Positions 18,693 to 28,299 are shown, counted from the stretch's first letter. The stretch: 64,000 bases of DNA from PALSA-693 sp963781155 (GCA_963781155.1 CAWAEC010000001.1:24580-88579); one strand, 5' to 3'. Notes: a model not told the origin generated them from the letters alone. Program-made: numbers and translations.

Positions 18693-19105
18693 AGCCAACC
18701 GTCCGATCTCCGGGTCGGGGTAAGGCTGGCCTTCGGCGACAACGTGTATGGGTTCTCAACCATAACTTTCGGGGGCCTGACGTGGTTCAGGACTCCAGAC
18801 CGAGATCGCGCCTACTGTCCAAGCGAGCGGTCGCCCAGGACCCTAGGCTCACAGGGGTGTCGGGCCCAGCATTCCGCCCCAGGCGTTCAAAGCTCGGTCA
18901 GCGCTTCCAAATAGCGGGGATCATGAACGCGGGCAATTCGGCGTGAGACGCCCAGCGGGGCGAAACTTGCACCACGGCGTCCCGAACGGGAGGGAGAGTC
19001 AGTCCACTCCCCGCCGCGATTACCCGGTCGGATTGGTCTGGGTGCTCTTCTTCGGGTTCGTGGCGGTGATCGTCGATATCGGCGCCGAGGAGGTGTATCG
19101 ACAAC
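18693..19105. other. Intergenic, nothing firmly recognised
   Basis: A plus-strand frame near 19020-19120 encodes a short hydrophobic stretch (VGLVWVLFFGFVAVIVDIGA), which may be a remnant of a membrane protein. I cannot assign it. Confidence 0.4.
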
Positions 19106-19591
19106 TTACAGATAGCCGCGTGGGTCCCCAAAGGGCGGCCCTTCGGGGAGGCGGATCCGGCGTCCGGAGACCTGATCGGGCACGATGCGGATCAGGTGGC
19201 CGCGCTGACCGGGAGCCCAGGGTGTGGCGCCCCCGAACTCGGCCTGGCTGGCCGCTTCACGATTTCGTTCGATTTCGAGTTCCTGAGCGACTCCTTTGAC
19301 CATGACGCTCCAGCCGGTCCGGTGGAACGGATCGATCTCGTCCACTTCGAAGGTCACGTTGGACCGGTGTACGGAATAAAGCTTGGCGCCGACGCCGGTC
19401 CGGTACAAGATGTCGTGACCGTCCACCGCGAAGTTGACGGGAAACACCAACGGATAGTGGCCGACGATGATGGCTACCCTCCCGACCGGCTAGGTAGCCA
19501 GCAAGTGCCAGCACTCCTCGGCGTCTATGTCGTCGAGGCTTCCCTCGTCCGCGTCGGGGTTTGAGTTTGTGGATGCGGATGGTGTGTTCAT
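19106..19591 (-). pseudogene. Pyridoxamine 5'-phosphate oxidase-fold protein, PNPOx copy 3, interrupted by an in-frame amber codon
   Basis: The gene starts at ATG 19591 with GGGAGG eight bases upstream and would give about 160 residues. At 19490-19492 the frame meets TAG within LLAT-stop-PVGRVAIIVG, exactly where copy 2 reads LLATE-TVGR, so a single G-to-T change at a Glu codon explains it. The rest of the frame is intact (VFPVNFAVDGHDI, FEVDEIDPFHR, GWSVMVKGVA, GRRIRLPEG). It may be a recent nonsense mutation, a sequencing error or readthrough. It sits just downstream of the alcohol dehydrogenase gene. Confidence 0.8.
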
Positions 19592-19629
19592 GGCGATTAC
19601 CTCCCTAGTGGCAGCGCCAGTCGAACGGC

Positions 19630-20688
19630 TCACGGGTTCAGTCCCTCTGTTCTCGACAGGACCACCTTGAGGGCGCCGGTCTCTGCTGGATCGGCAAAGA
19701 CCTCGTACGCCTGGGTGAACTCGTCCAGAGGGAAGCGGTGCGTGACGAAGCGATCCGCGTCCAGCTGATTTCCCTGCAGCAGGCGCAGAAATGTCGGCGT
19801 GGAGAACGTATCCACTAGACCGGTGGTAATGGTCACGTCTTTGATCCACAGGTCTTCCAGGTGGAGCGTCGCCGGCTCGCCGTGAACACCTATGTTGGCT
19901 ACGTGCCCACCGGGTCGTACCAGTGCCGTGGCCAGCTCGAAGGCTGTCGACGTTCCGACGGCTTCTATCGTCACATCGGCACCGAGTCCGCCGGTTAAAG
20001 CGGCCACGGCAGCCAAAGGATCCTCACAGCCGTTATTGACGGTCACGTCTGCTCCGAATTGCTTCGCCGCCTCGAGCCGGCTGCTGGCCAGATCAATGGC
20101 GACGACGTGCGCCGGGCTGTACAGCCGGCTGCCCATGATTGCGGCCAGCCCGATCGGTCCGGCGCCGACGACCGCGACCACGTCGCCGGGCCGAACTCTT
20201 CCATTGAGCACACCGACCTCGTATCCGGTCGGAAGGATATCGGCGACCATGAGCAGCGCTTCGTCGCTGACGCCGTCTGGGGCTGGATATGTAGATGTGT
20301 CCGCGTAGGGTACCCGGACGTACTCCGCTTGGGTGCCGTCGATCAGGTGCCCTAGGATCCAGCCACCGCCACCCCGGCATTGCCCATAGTGCCCCTCCCG
20401 GCAGTATCGGCAGGTGGCGCACGAGGTGATGCAGGACACGAGGACCTTATCGCCCGGCTTTAGCTGCTTGACCGCGGTGCCGACTGACTCGACCATCCCG
20501 ACGGCTTCGTGGCCGAGGATCCGGCCGTCCGTCACGGCAGGCACGTCACCTTTGAGGATGTGGAGATCCGTCCCGCAAATGGTGACGGCGTCGACCCGGA
20601 CGATGGCGTCGGTATCGGCCTGCAGCCGGGGCTTCGGGACCTCTTCCCACGCCTTCTTTCCGGGACCGTGGTACACGAGCGCTTTCAT
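19630..20688 (-). CDS. Zinc-dependent alcohol dehydrogenase (MDR family)
   Basis: This 352-residue medium-chain dehydrogenase has catalytic zinc ligands in CGTDLHI and GHEAVG, and structural zinc Cys residues in CITSCATCRYCREGHYGQC. The Rossmann motif is VVAVVGAGPIGLAAI. ATG 20688 has AGAGGA upstream. Substrate is unknown; the sequence looks like the threonine/isopropanol dehydrogenase branch. A strongly deleted second copy lies at 28516-28990. It is likely co-transcribed with PNPOx copy 3, 39 bases downstream. Confidence 0.87.
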   Translation of the reverse strand: MKALVYHGPGKKAWEEVPKPRLQADTDAIVRVDAVTICGTDLHILKGDVPAVTDGRILGHEAVGMVESVGTAVKQLKPGDKVLVSCITSCATCRYCREGHYGQCRGGGGWILGHLIDGTQAEYVRVPYADTSTYPAPDGVSDEALLMVADILPTGYEVGVLNGRVRPGDVVAVVGAGPIGLAAIMGSRLYSPAHVVAIDLASSRLEAAKQFGADVTVNNGCEDPLAAVAALTGGLGADVTIEAVGTSTAFELATALVRPGGHVANIGVHGEPATLHLEDLWIKDVTITTGLVDTFSTPTFLRLLQGNQLDADRFVTHRFPLDEFTQAYEVFADPAETGALKVVLSRTEGLNP

Positions 20689-21194
20689 TTTGTCGTCCTC
20701 TCTACCGCGGCGATCATCACGTCGACCTTACGAGGAGGCCGCCTCGGGCGGCAGAGGCGAACGGCCCCACTCGCTGAGTCTCCTCGGCGCAGCGATACGC
20801 CGGGTTCGAAGGGTCGGGGCTCGCCGACAAAGTGACCTTGACGCTGCCATGTGGACGTTCGAGGCGTCAGTATTTGGTCGAGGCGCCAGACCAGGAGGAC
20901 CCCTGACCACGTTCCGACACCGACTTGCGGCACCGTCACGAGGACTCCAAACTCCTGAGGGTCGGGGCCACGATGTCGGCATCGACTCCGGCTGCGCCTC
21001 GAGTTGGCCAGCCGGGACCCCGAGGGAGAACGGCGCATGGGATCCAACCCCCACGCCAATGGCGGCTTGTTGCTGCGGGAGCTCCCCTCCCGGACTTTCG
21101 TCGCTACGCCTTAGAAGTGTCCTAGCCGGGGTCGACCGGCGGCGAGGCCACGCGGGTACTTGGCTGGCGGGGGCTCGAGTTGGGGCGAACTGCC
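20689..21194. other. Intergenic, nothing recognised
   Basis: The gap lies between adh and the 3' end of the DevS-type kinase. Several open frames exist without ribosome sites or known motifs. I found no good DevR-like box here. Confidence 0.45.
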
Positions 21195-22758
21195 CTAAGG
21201 GGTGCGGCCACGGTCTCTACCCTTGTGAGTCGGGACCGCCCACTGCAGCAAAGTGCCGGTCGGCTTGCGGGCAGTGATGCGTAGCTCGCCGCCGAGTTGC
21301 GCAGCCCGATCAGCCATGTTGACCACCCCATGCCCGGCACTGGGGCTGTCCGGTGGCCCGATCCCATCGTCGGCGACGCTGAGTGTCACGCTGGCTGCAG
21401 TGGCCTGTACCACCACATCGGCTCGCGATGCGTGGGCGTGACGAACCACGTTGGTCAATGCTTCGCGAGTTACCGCCAGCAGGTGGGTCATGGTCTGGTC
21501 CGAAATGGCCGCCTCCACCGGTCCTCTGAAGGTCACCCGGGGTGTGAAGTCGAGCTGGCTACCGACCTCGGCCACCACCTCGCGGAACTCGTTGCCGTAC
21601 GCCGAGCTCGGCCGTCTGGGGCCGATTGAGGTCGAAGATGGTCTCGCGGATATCCCGTATCACCTCGTCAATTGCTTCGACGGCCTCTACGATCCGGTCG
21701 CTGACACGAGGATCCGCCAGGCGCTGAGCACTCTGCAAGCGCATCCCCAAGGCAAAGAGTCGCTGAATGACAGTGTCGTGCAGGTCGCGAGCGATTCGTT
21801 CATGCTCCGACACCATGTGCAGGTCCTCCACGGCGTCCCGCGCCGCGCCGAGGGCGATGCCCACCGCGGCGGCCGAGGCGAACACCTCTACGGCCGCCAC
21901 CTCCTCGTGGGTGAAACACTCGGCGCCAGCGTCACGAGCGACAACCAAGGCTCCGATCGGTTTGTTCTGGGTCAGCATAGGCAGGTAGACGCCCGGCCCG
22001 AAACCGTCTCGTCGCGCCTCGCTCAGCACTGCCGGTTCAGCGCTCATGTCCAGGAGAACTACGGGCTGGCCTGCTCGCATTGCCCCGGCCGACAGGCTCG
22101 TTTGGGCGTCCAAAGAGGCACCGACGAGCAGGTCGGCGCTGCGGCCCGACGCCGCCGTCACCACCAGTCGATCGGGGTCGGTCTCGTCGGGGACCACCAC
22201 CCAGGCCGCCGAGGCGCGCACCAGCCGCTGCGCCCGCTCCGAGACTGCCGTCAGGATGTCGGTGACGTCCTCACCCGCCAGCACTTGCCGGGTCACCTCG
22301 TTGACGTCCCGCATCAAGTGTTCACTGCGCCGCCTGCTGGTGGCATCGCGAACGAACGCGGCCGTACGAACGCGCCCGTGGAGGCGGAGCGGGGTCAGGC
22401 TGACGTCGACGGGAAAGACGCTGCCGTCTCGGCGACGCCCGTGCAGTTCCAACCCCGCGCCCATGGCTCGGGGCACCGGGTCCTTGCTGTAGCTGGCCCG
22501 ATAGTCCCGATGGACATGCCTGACCCGATCCGGGACCAGCATCTCTATCGGCTGCCCCACCACCTGCTCGGTGCGATACCCAAACAGCGTCTCCGTCGCG
22601 GCGCTGGCCATCTCGATGCGACCTTGCTCATCGACAACCACCACAGCGTCCGGCGAAGAAGCCATCAGCGCATCCGAGAGGTTGCTCAAGTCCTCGCTCA
22701 CTGGCGTAGATAGTAGGGCGTCAGCGAACCGTCCCAGAGCGCTCCGCTGATTACCCAC
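21195..22758 (-). pseudogene. devS: DevS-type PAS-GAF sensor histidine kinase with one frameshift
   Basis: The order is PAS (about residues 30-130, SPDAVVVVDEQGRIEMASAA), GAF (about 150-300) and the HisKA_3 box with phospho-His (ERIARDLHDTVIQRLFALGM). The HATPase (DDGIGPPDSPSAGHG) follows in a second frame. The two frames meet near 21590-21610: frame one reads DLNRPQTAELG and the other resumes at YGNEFREVVAEVGS. Only one base needs correcting to give an apparently functional kinase, so a sequencing indel is as likely as true decay. The start may be GTG 22758 or GTG 22701 (VSEDLSNLSDAL, matching the relic at 8973). It lies far from devR, unlike usual devRS pairs. Confidence 0.8.
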
Positions 22759-22780
22759 GTGCGCAAATGCCTAGCAGAGA

Positions 22781-22794
22781 GGGACGTATGGCCC
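22781..22794 (+). promoter_or_regulatory. Candidate DevR box between devS and a small gene
   Basis: GGGACGTATGGCCC is one of the best matches in the window. It lies 23 bases before the longest devS start and 54 bases before the small gene at 22848, so it could serve either. Confidence 0.5.
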
Positions 22795-22847
22795 TGGAAA
22801 AGGGGCGGAAAGCGGGATGAGAATACGGTTATTGAAAGGAGTGACCG

Positions 22848-23027
22848 ATGGCTCAGTGTCACGACAGCTATGAAGGCGGAACCTGGCCGGCGCACCACAT
22901 CAGGGAGGTTGATGGCGCCCAGTGCCGCGATACGTATACGAAGTCGGAACCGATGAGTAGCGATCTCCAGGACAAGGTCGGCGCGTTGGCGGAAGACCGG
23001 GCGTCGCAACTGGCTGGAGTCGAATAG
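22848..23027 (+). CDS. Small hypothetical protein (59 residues) behind a DevR-like box
   Basis: ATG 22848 has a textbook AAAGGAG seven bases upstream and a candidate DevR box 54 bases upstream. The frame runs to TAG 23025-23027. The product begins MAQCHDSYEGGTWPAHHIRE and ends ASQLAGVE. It has two Cys and two adjacent His residues, is acidic in its second half and has no membrane segment. I know no family for it. The signals make it a likely real gene of the dormancy-type island. Confidence 0.55.
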   Translation: MAQCHDSYEGGTWPAHHIREVDGAQCRDTYTKSEPMSSDLQDKVGALAEDRASQLAGVE

Positions 23028-23263
23028 TCGTGGCGCCAGACCGGCAGATGACGTCGCGTTCGCCATCGCCGAGATGGCATCTGCCGACGGCAAATCCATC
23101 ATCGCTGGTGAGAGGCGAGGCTCGGGCGGGTGGCGAACTCCCTTGCAAGAAGCTGTCAGCACTCCCGCCGATCATCCGAGCAGCGGTCCCGCTGATAGAC
23201 CCACCATCAACCCTGTAGGATTGCTGGTCGCGGAGCAGTCGCCGCCGCTGAGAAGATGTGGCC

Positions 23264-24131
23264 ATGAGCGACACCCACGTTCCCACTGTCTTGGTCGGTG
23301 TCGATGGGACACCCGCCGGAGACGCTGCCCTCGCCTGGTCCTTGCAGGAGGCCCGCATTCGCCAGGCGGCGGTCGAAGCCTTTGTGGTGTGGTCGATCCA
23401 GATCGCCGCGATTGCGAATGTAGGGTTGGATGCCCTCACCGAGAGTGACGCCCGACATCTGCTCGACGAGTCTCTTCTTCGCGTCGGCGGCACCGGTGGG
23501 ATCCGGGTACGTCTCCAAACGCGGGCAGGCCCACCTTTCTCCGAGCTGGCGCTCGAGGCAGCTGCGACCCACGCTGTTCTCATCGTTGTGGGGAACCATC
23601 CACACGGAGTACTCCACGACGCGCTAGTAGGGGTGCCGACGACGGCGTTGACCCACCACGCTCGCCAGCCCCTCGTCTTGGTTTCCCCGGGCCCGTCACG
23701 ACCCGGGAATGGGCATCTCGTCGTTGGGGTCGATGGCAGCGACGCAAGCGTCGCTGCGCTGCGATGGGCGGTTGCGGAAGCGGCCATCCGCCAGCAACCG
23801 GTTCGCGCTGTCAGGGTTTACGAGGCTCGGTCGCACGTCTCGGCCCAACCTGTCCAACAGCGCCGGCTGCTCGACGAACTTCGCGATACGCTCGCCGCCA
23901 ATGCCAACGCTCGTGTGGAGGTCGAGGCCACCGTCGTCGAGGGCTCAACGGCACAGGTGCTGGTCGGCATTAGCGCAGAAGCCGAGCAGCTCGTGCTTGG
24001 CGCGTCCGCTCGACGGAATCTCGCCGAAATTGATCGCCGGTAGCGAGATCCGCGCTTGCGCCCGAGCAACCCGCGTGCCGCTGGTATTAGTGCCGCCCGC
24101 ACTCAACGAAAGTCGATCGCCACCCCCATAA
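23264..24131 (+). pseudogene. Universal stress protein, tandem domains, frameshifted near the C-terminus
   Basis: Domain 1 starts VPTVLVGVDGTPAGDAALAW. Domain 2 (about residue 148) starts GHLVVGVDGSDASVAALRWA, with a good ATP-binding DGS. The frame stops at 24041 after LVLGASARRNLAEIDRR. The expected ending (AGSEIRACARATRVPLVLVP) continues in the next frame to TAA 24131, so a one-base shift lies near 24020-24030. ATG 23264 has GAGAAG upstream; GTG 23258 is possible. The truncated form would lack the last two strands. Confidence 0.75.
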
Positions 24132-24627
24132 GGCGGGAACCGGGCACCGAGAAGAAGGAAGCATTCTGATGACAATACTGACGCTGTTGCCATATTGGGT
24201 GATCCGTCCGAGCGAACAAACCCGCGGGTGTGGGAATGGGTGAAGCAATCGAAGCATCCTGGCCGCCGACGCCTGCGAACGCCCTCGAAGTGCACGAGCT
24301 ATCGCCGGTCCACTCAAGTTCAGCTTCGGTCGTTCCTGCCCGCCGCTGCTACCGCCAGTAACCCCGTAGACATGGTGGCCTCAGCCTCGGCCGCCGATTA
24401 CCGCCGAGCCCTTCGCCTAAGCTCTCAATGACGACGACGTCGACGCCGTGGTGGCGATCTTTGCACCGGCCCTGGTCACCCCGGCCGATGAGGTGGCCGC
24501 CGAGATCGCCGAAATGCACCTCAACCCCGTCACCGCCTCCCCCGATGGCGTGGTCGCAGTTGACGCCAAAGTGCGAATCGCCCCACGCCACCCAGAGCCA
24601 GATCTCGCGCTCCGGGAACTCCGTTAG
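24132..24627 (+). pseudogene. Chimeric relic: doxX leader and 5' end joined to a deleted acyl-CoA synthetase 3' part
   Basis: Bases 24132-24254 copy the leader, ribosome site and first ~25 codons of doxX (28219 leftwards), including GAAGAAGGAAGCATTCTGAT and the stretch for ERTNPRVWEWVK. From about 24255 the sequence switches to the synthetase gene, matching 11271-11520. It then jumps to 12331-12456 and ends at the same CTCCGTTAG. The jump falls on GAGATC, present at both ends of the missing 816 bases, so it looks like a deletion between short repeats. Several frameshifts break the frame. Confidence 0.8.
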
Positions 24628-24786
24628 CCCACGGCGGCGGTCGGGGACGCGTTCCCGTGGAAGCAGAACGGGGTTTGGAAGTCCACCACCGCCACTGGGA
24701 GGGGGCGGCTGTGACGTTCGCCTCTATTGATCTGCGACGCGGCGAGCGCAGACTGGACGAACTAAGGATAACTGGGAGGTTCAGAC

Positions 24787-25332
24787 GTGAAAGTTGTCCT
24801 CATATATGAGTCCATGTTCGGGGCTACCCGCAGTGTCGCCGAGGCCATCGCCGAGGGCATGCGCACCTCGGCCGACGTCGTGGTACGCCACACGTCGGAC
24901 ACCGGCCCCTTCACTCTTGACTGGGCTGATTTGGTCGTCGTCGGTGCCCCAACTCAGGCTTGGAGCATGCCGCGACCCAGAACCCGCAAGGGTACGCCTG
25001 GCTACGTCCGAAAACGGTGCAGCGGACTTGTCCTTGAGCCCGGGGCCCAGATCGAGTCTGGCGTGCGAGAGTTTCTCGCCTCGCTCCCGTCGTTAAGGAT
25101 ATCAGCCGCGGCGTTCGACACTCGCATCAAGGCCCCCCGGCTGTTCACCGGGCGGGCGTCGAAGGCCATCGGACGAGCCTTAGCTCGTCGCGGCGCCCGA
25201 TTGGTCGTGCCCCCGGAGAGCTTCTTGGTCGACAGGAAAAGTCATCTCATCCCGACCGAGTCCGAGCGGGTCCGGGCGTGGGGTGCCCACGTGGTCATGG
25301 AGAGCTCCTCGAGGGAAATGGCTGCCACCTGA
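24787..25332 (+). CDS. Flavodoxin family protein
   Basis: This 181-residue protein opens with VVLIYESMFGATRSVAEAIA, the FMN phosphate-binding loop, followed by a Rossmann-like core (DLVVVGAPTQAWSMPRP). The GTG 24787 start has GGGAGG seven bases upstream. An unusual basic insert (RTRKGTPGYVRKRC) follows the second FMN loop. It is a likely electron carrier or stress reductase beside the cytochrome b genes. A palindrome-like GGGGACGCGTTCCC at 24643-24656 could be a regulatory site but fits the DevR box poorly. Confidence 0.8.
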   Translation: MKVVLIYESMFGATRSVAEAIAEGMRTSADVVVRHTSDTGPFTLDWADLVVVGAPTQAWSMPRPRTRKGTPGYVRKRCSGLVLEPGAQIESGVREFLASLPSLRISAAAFDTRIKAPRLFTGRASKAIGRALARRGARLVVPPESFLVDRKSHLIPTESERVRAWGAHVVMESSSREMAAT

Positions 25333-25347
25333 GCCGGCCGCCGCGCC

Positions 25348-26340
25348 CTATTTCGGTGGTGCTGATGGAGCCATATTGGTCAGAGGGTGATCCCGGTAGT
25401 AGTCGCGCCAGATGATCTTGTAGATCGGTATCCATCGTGGTATCGATCGCACGCCGGGGATGATGGGGACCAGGATGAGGGCGAGGGACAGGATCATCAT
25501 GATCGCCCACACCAGGGCGTCGGCGTTGCCGGAGGTTTTGAACGGGGATATCTGGTACCAGAAGGTGTACAGCCACAGCCAGGCTTGGCCCGGGTAGCTG
25601 CCGGTCTCGTTCATGATGCCCCACTGGTCACCGCCGAGATGTTGGACGTTGGCCAGGTTGCCCAGGTAGGTGCCGTCGGCCAGGAACAGGAGGGGTTTGG
25701 TGTAGTTGTCCTGGTAGAAGCCGCTGCCCTGGTTGACCAGTTGGCTGTTGAGGGCGCCGCTTTGGGCCAGGCGGAGCAGGGCCGCGGTCATGGCCGGTAC
25801 CGGGCCGTAGTTGCCGGGGGCGACCTTGGCCGGGTCGTTGCCGGGGGCTTTGGAGATGGCGGTGTCGTAGGCGCTGGCCCAGGCCTGCTGCTGGCTGGTG
25901 CTGGCGTTGCGGTAGGCAGCCAGGGCGGCAGTAAGGGCAGGGTTGCCGGTGACTGTGGACAGGGGGGCCAGCACGAAATCGACCGCGGGGTCGACGGGTA
26001 GGCGCACGCCGGCCCAGTTTTGCAGGTGCAGGAAGAAGATCGACTGGCCGGTGCCGGCCTGGTTGTAGGGGGGTCCGTAGGAGGCGCTGGTGCTGGTCCC
26101 GTCGAGCTCGGTGACAGCGGTGGTGACGAAGTCGGCCGGGTCCTGGCGGCCCCACTGTTGCAGAGTAATGGCCTTGTCGTCGGGGGAGGACAGCACCAGG
26201 GCGGCGATCACCGCGACCAGGCCGACCACGATCAGGGCGATCACGAATTCCTTGACCAGGTCGTAAGGGCGTTTGGGTCCGGTCCACTGTCCCGCACTGG
26301 TCCGTCGCCGGTGACGGCGAGAGGGTGTCGGTTCGCTCAC
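25348..26340 (-). CDS. Membrane-anchored protein partnered with split cytochrome b
   Basis: This 330-residue protein has a basic N-terminus and a membrane segment at about 29-50 (FVIALIVVGLVAVIAALVLS). A ~220-residue soluble domain follows, rich in Gln, Asn and Ala, then a second membrane segment near 285-305 (IMMILSLALILVPIIPGV). It ends with a basic tail (IPRWIPIYKIIWRDYYRDH). The GTG start overlaps the cytochrome b stop (GTGA), so the two are translationally coupled. The C-terminal part recalls the last helices of a cytochrome b/subunit IV, but no quinone-site PEWY motif is visible. I infer an accessory subunit of a quinol-oxidising complex. Confidence 0.65.
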   Translation of the reverse strand: MSEPTPSRRHRRRTSAGQWTGPKRPYDLVKEFVIALIVVGLVAVIAALVLSSPDDKAITLQQWGRQDPADFVTTAVTELDGTSTSASYGPPYNQAGTGQSIFFLHLQNWAGVRLPVDPAVDFVLAPLSTVTGNPALTAALAAYRNASTSQQQAWASAYDTAISKAPGNDPAKVAPGNYGPVPAMTAALLRLAQSGALNSQLVNQGSGFYQDNYTKPLLFLADGTYLGNLANVQHLGGDQWGIMNETGSYPGQAWLWLYTFWYQISPFKTSGNADALVWAIMMILSLALILVPIIPGVRSIPRWIPIYKIIWRDYYRDHPLTNMAPSAPPK

Positions 26341-26999
26341 CGGTCGCGCTTGCCGTCGCTGGTGGGCCCGCCGTCCGCGTCGATGCCGACCGGCGGTACC
26401 ACACCCCGGATGCGCACCAACACCACGTGCAACACCACGATAATCCCCACGCCCAGTGGGAGCAGCATGATGTGCCACAACAGCATCTGGCCCAGGTTGA
26501 GGACATTCCAGAACGCCCCCACCCCGGTGCTGTTGATCCCGTCTTTGGCCTGGGTGGCGATCCATTGCGAGTCGAAGTTGGTCTGGACCACATAGCCGGT
26601 GAAGGCGGTGGCGACCGACACCAAGAAGGCCACCACCCCCGTCACCCAGGTCAGCCCGCGCCGGCCTCGCCAGGCCGCCATCCAGAACTTGCCCCACAAG
26701 TGAATGACCATGAAGAAGAAGAACAGCTCCACGCTCCACAGGTGCAAGCTGTTGAAGAAATGCCCGACCGCGGTGGTGTGCCACCAGTTGATCCCGCCCA
26801 GAGCCAGCACCGCACCCGAGACGATGATGAAGACCAGCGCGGCCAGGGTGAGCACCCCGAACACATAGATCCACGACGACACATAGGCCGGCTGGTGGTC
26901 GGGAAGAGCCCGGTCCGGGGGCAAAGCCGACAGCAGCCGGTCCCGGACACGACCCGTCCAGCTGCCGCCAGGTCGCTCCGACACCGGAGTGGCGGTCAC
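26337..26999 (-). CDS. Cytochrome b/b6 N-terminal domain protein
   Basis: This four-helix di-heme cytochrome has two His pairs: LHLWSVELFFFFMVIH (13 residues between) and WHIMLLPLGVGIIVVLH (14 between). The 13/14 spacing is the one seen in b6-type proteins. It includes SSWIYVFGVLTLAALVFIIV and a G-rich Qi-like segment. GTG 26999 overlaps the stop of the small upstream membrane gene. No Rieske or cytochrome c1 gene is in the window, so the electron partner is unknown. Confidence 0.82.
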   Translation of the reverse strand: MTATPVSERPGGSWTGRVRDRLLSALPPDRALPDHQPAYVSSWIYVFGVLTLAALVFIIVSGAVLALGGINWWHTTAVGHFFNSLHLWSVELFFFFMVIHLWGKFWMAAWRGRRGLTWVTGVVAFLVSVATAFTGYVVQTNFDSQWIATQAKDGINSTGVGAFWNVLNLGQMLLWHIMLLPLGVGIIVVLHVVLVRIRGVVPPVGIDADGGPTSDGKRDR

Positions 27000-27175
27000 G
27001 GCCGGTTCCTTCCCCCCGGGAACGGAGCGAACAGGGCCACCACGAACACCACGATCATCAACACGATGACAATAAAATTCGCCAGCGACAGCTGGACGAA
27101 CCCCCAGTGGATGAAATAGCCGGGGCTGTTCAAGTTCACGGCCAGCAACCCACCCGAGGACGCGGCACTGACCAC
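26996..27175 (-). CDS. Small membrane protein of the cytochrome b operon
   Basis: About 59 residues from GTG 27175, which has GGGAGG six bases upstream. It has one strong membrane segment (LANFIVIVLMIVVFVVALFA) and a GGRNRP tail. It overlaps the cytochrome b start by four bases. It may be a small subunit of the same complex; the family is unknown. Confidence 0.6.
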   Translation of the reverse strand: MVSAASSGGLLAVNLNSPGYFIHWGFVQLSLANFIVIVLMIVVFVVALFAPFPGGRNRP

Positions 27176-27601
27176 CAGCCACCTCCCGGCAACTCTCGCA
27201 AATCTACCAACGAATGTAATGACCGACGTGCACGGGCTGGGGGATCCCCCACCGGACGGGCACGCCGTCCAGGACACGAGCGGCGAACGATCGGGCATCG
27301 ATCACCGCGGTCCCTGAGCGACAGGCGGTGGCGCGAGCCTGAAGGCCGCACTTTGCCACCGCCGAGCGGCTCCGTTCAGACCTACGTCGCGGGATTAGGG
27401 GGTTCCGACCCGATATCCGATGCCGTTGGATCAGCAAAGGTCGAAGTCGGGCTCGCCGATACGGCCGCACCCGGGCTGCCGTGGCGACGAGGTCGTCAGC
27501 CAACTAAAGAAACAGTTTTGCGGGAGCGGCCTCTGGACGCGCCAGTGCGGCCCGCGGGGAGCGGACCGCACCAGTGTGACGTGACCGAGGCAGCGGACCG
27601 G
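27176..27601. other. Intergenic region between the cytochrome b operon and doxX
   Basis: No gene recognised. A minus-strand GGGACC at about 27310 has only a half match to the DevR-like box (GGGACCGCGGTGAT). Confidence 0.4.
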
Positions 27602-28219
27602 CTAGGCGGCCGTCTTGACCGCAGCAGCGGTCCCGGTCCCGTCGCCCTCCCCGGCGAGGGAGTCGTGGCGGGGCGGGCCGTGGCGGCGCTGGCGGTAGCC
27701 GGCGATGAGCCCGTCGATGCCGATCCAGCTCGAGGTCCTCCACATGGTCAGGATGACGATGGCGAACAGGGCGTAGAAGGCGCACACGCTGGCCGTGCCC
27801 GACATCACGTAGGTGAACAGCAGGGCCAGGCTGCCCAGCGCCGCCACTCGGGTGAACAGGCCGGCCACCAAAGCGAAGCCGATCACCAGCTCGGACACCG
27901 CGATCAGCACGCCGATCCAGCCCGAGTTGGGGACCACGAAGCTGTGCAGGAAGCTACCCCACCAGGTGTAGGCCGGCTTGGCGTGGCCGGCGAAACCGGC
28001 CACCCCGGCCCCGTTATGGTGCAAAAAGGCGGCGTTCTCCGCCCCCCACAGCTTGGCCCAGCCAGCCTGGATCCACATCACCCCCAGCCACACCCGCATA
28101 GCCAGCCATCCCACCGCCAAGACCTTCGATTCCTTCACCCATTCCCACACCCGCGGGTTCGTTCGCTCAGACGGATCACCCAAAACGGCAACCGCATCAC
28201 TCGCCACAGTATTCGTCAT
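27602..28219 (-). CDS. DoxX family membrane protein
   Basis: This 205-residue protein has a hydrophilic N-terminus of about 35 residues and then four membrane segments, starting with LAMRVWLGVMWIQAGWAKLW, the DoxX signature. The others are near VLIAVSELVIGFALVAGLFT, LGSLALLFTYVMSGTASVCA and FYALFAIVILTMWR. Relatives form thiosulfate:quinone oxidoreductase parts or redox-stress membrane proteins. The ATG at 28219 follows AAGGAAG, and a strong DevR-like box lies about 80-95 bases upstream. A truncated copy of its 5' end is at 24132. Confidence 0.82.
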   Translation of the reverse strand: MTNTVASDAVAVLGDPSERTNPRVWEWVKESKVLAVGWLAMRVWLGVMWIQAGWAKLWGAENAAFLHHNGAGVAGFAGHAKPAYTWWGSFLHSFVVPNSGWIGVLIAVSELVIGFALVAGLFTRVAALGSLALLFTYVMSGTASVCAFYALFAIVILTMWRTSSWIGIDGLIAGYRQRRHGPPRHDSLAGEGDGTGTAAAVKTAA

Positions 28220-28299
28220 CAGAATGCTTCCTTCTTCTCCGTGGCCCGGCTCCCGCGGGCCTCACCGTCATCCTCGCCGCCGGCCCGGGTCCGCCAGTA

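Noticed and set aside
24643..24656. GGGGACGCGTTCCC palindrome before the flavodoxin gene as a DevR box
   Set aside because: The spacing and right half differ from the other boxes, and it lies about 130 bases from the start. It is mentioned in the flavodoxin entry only.
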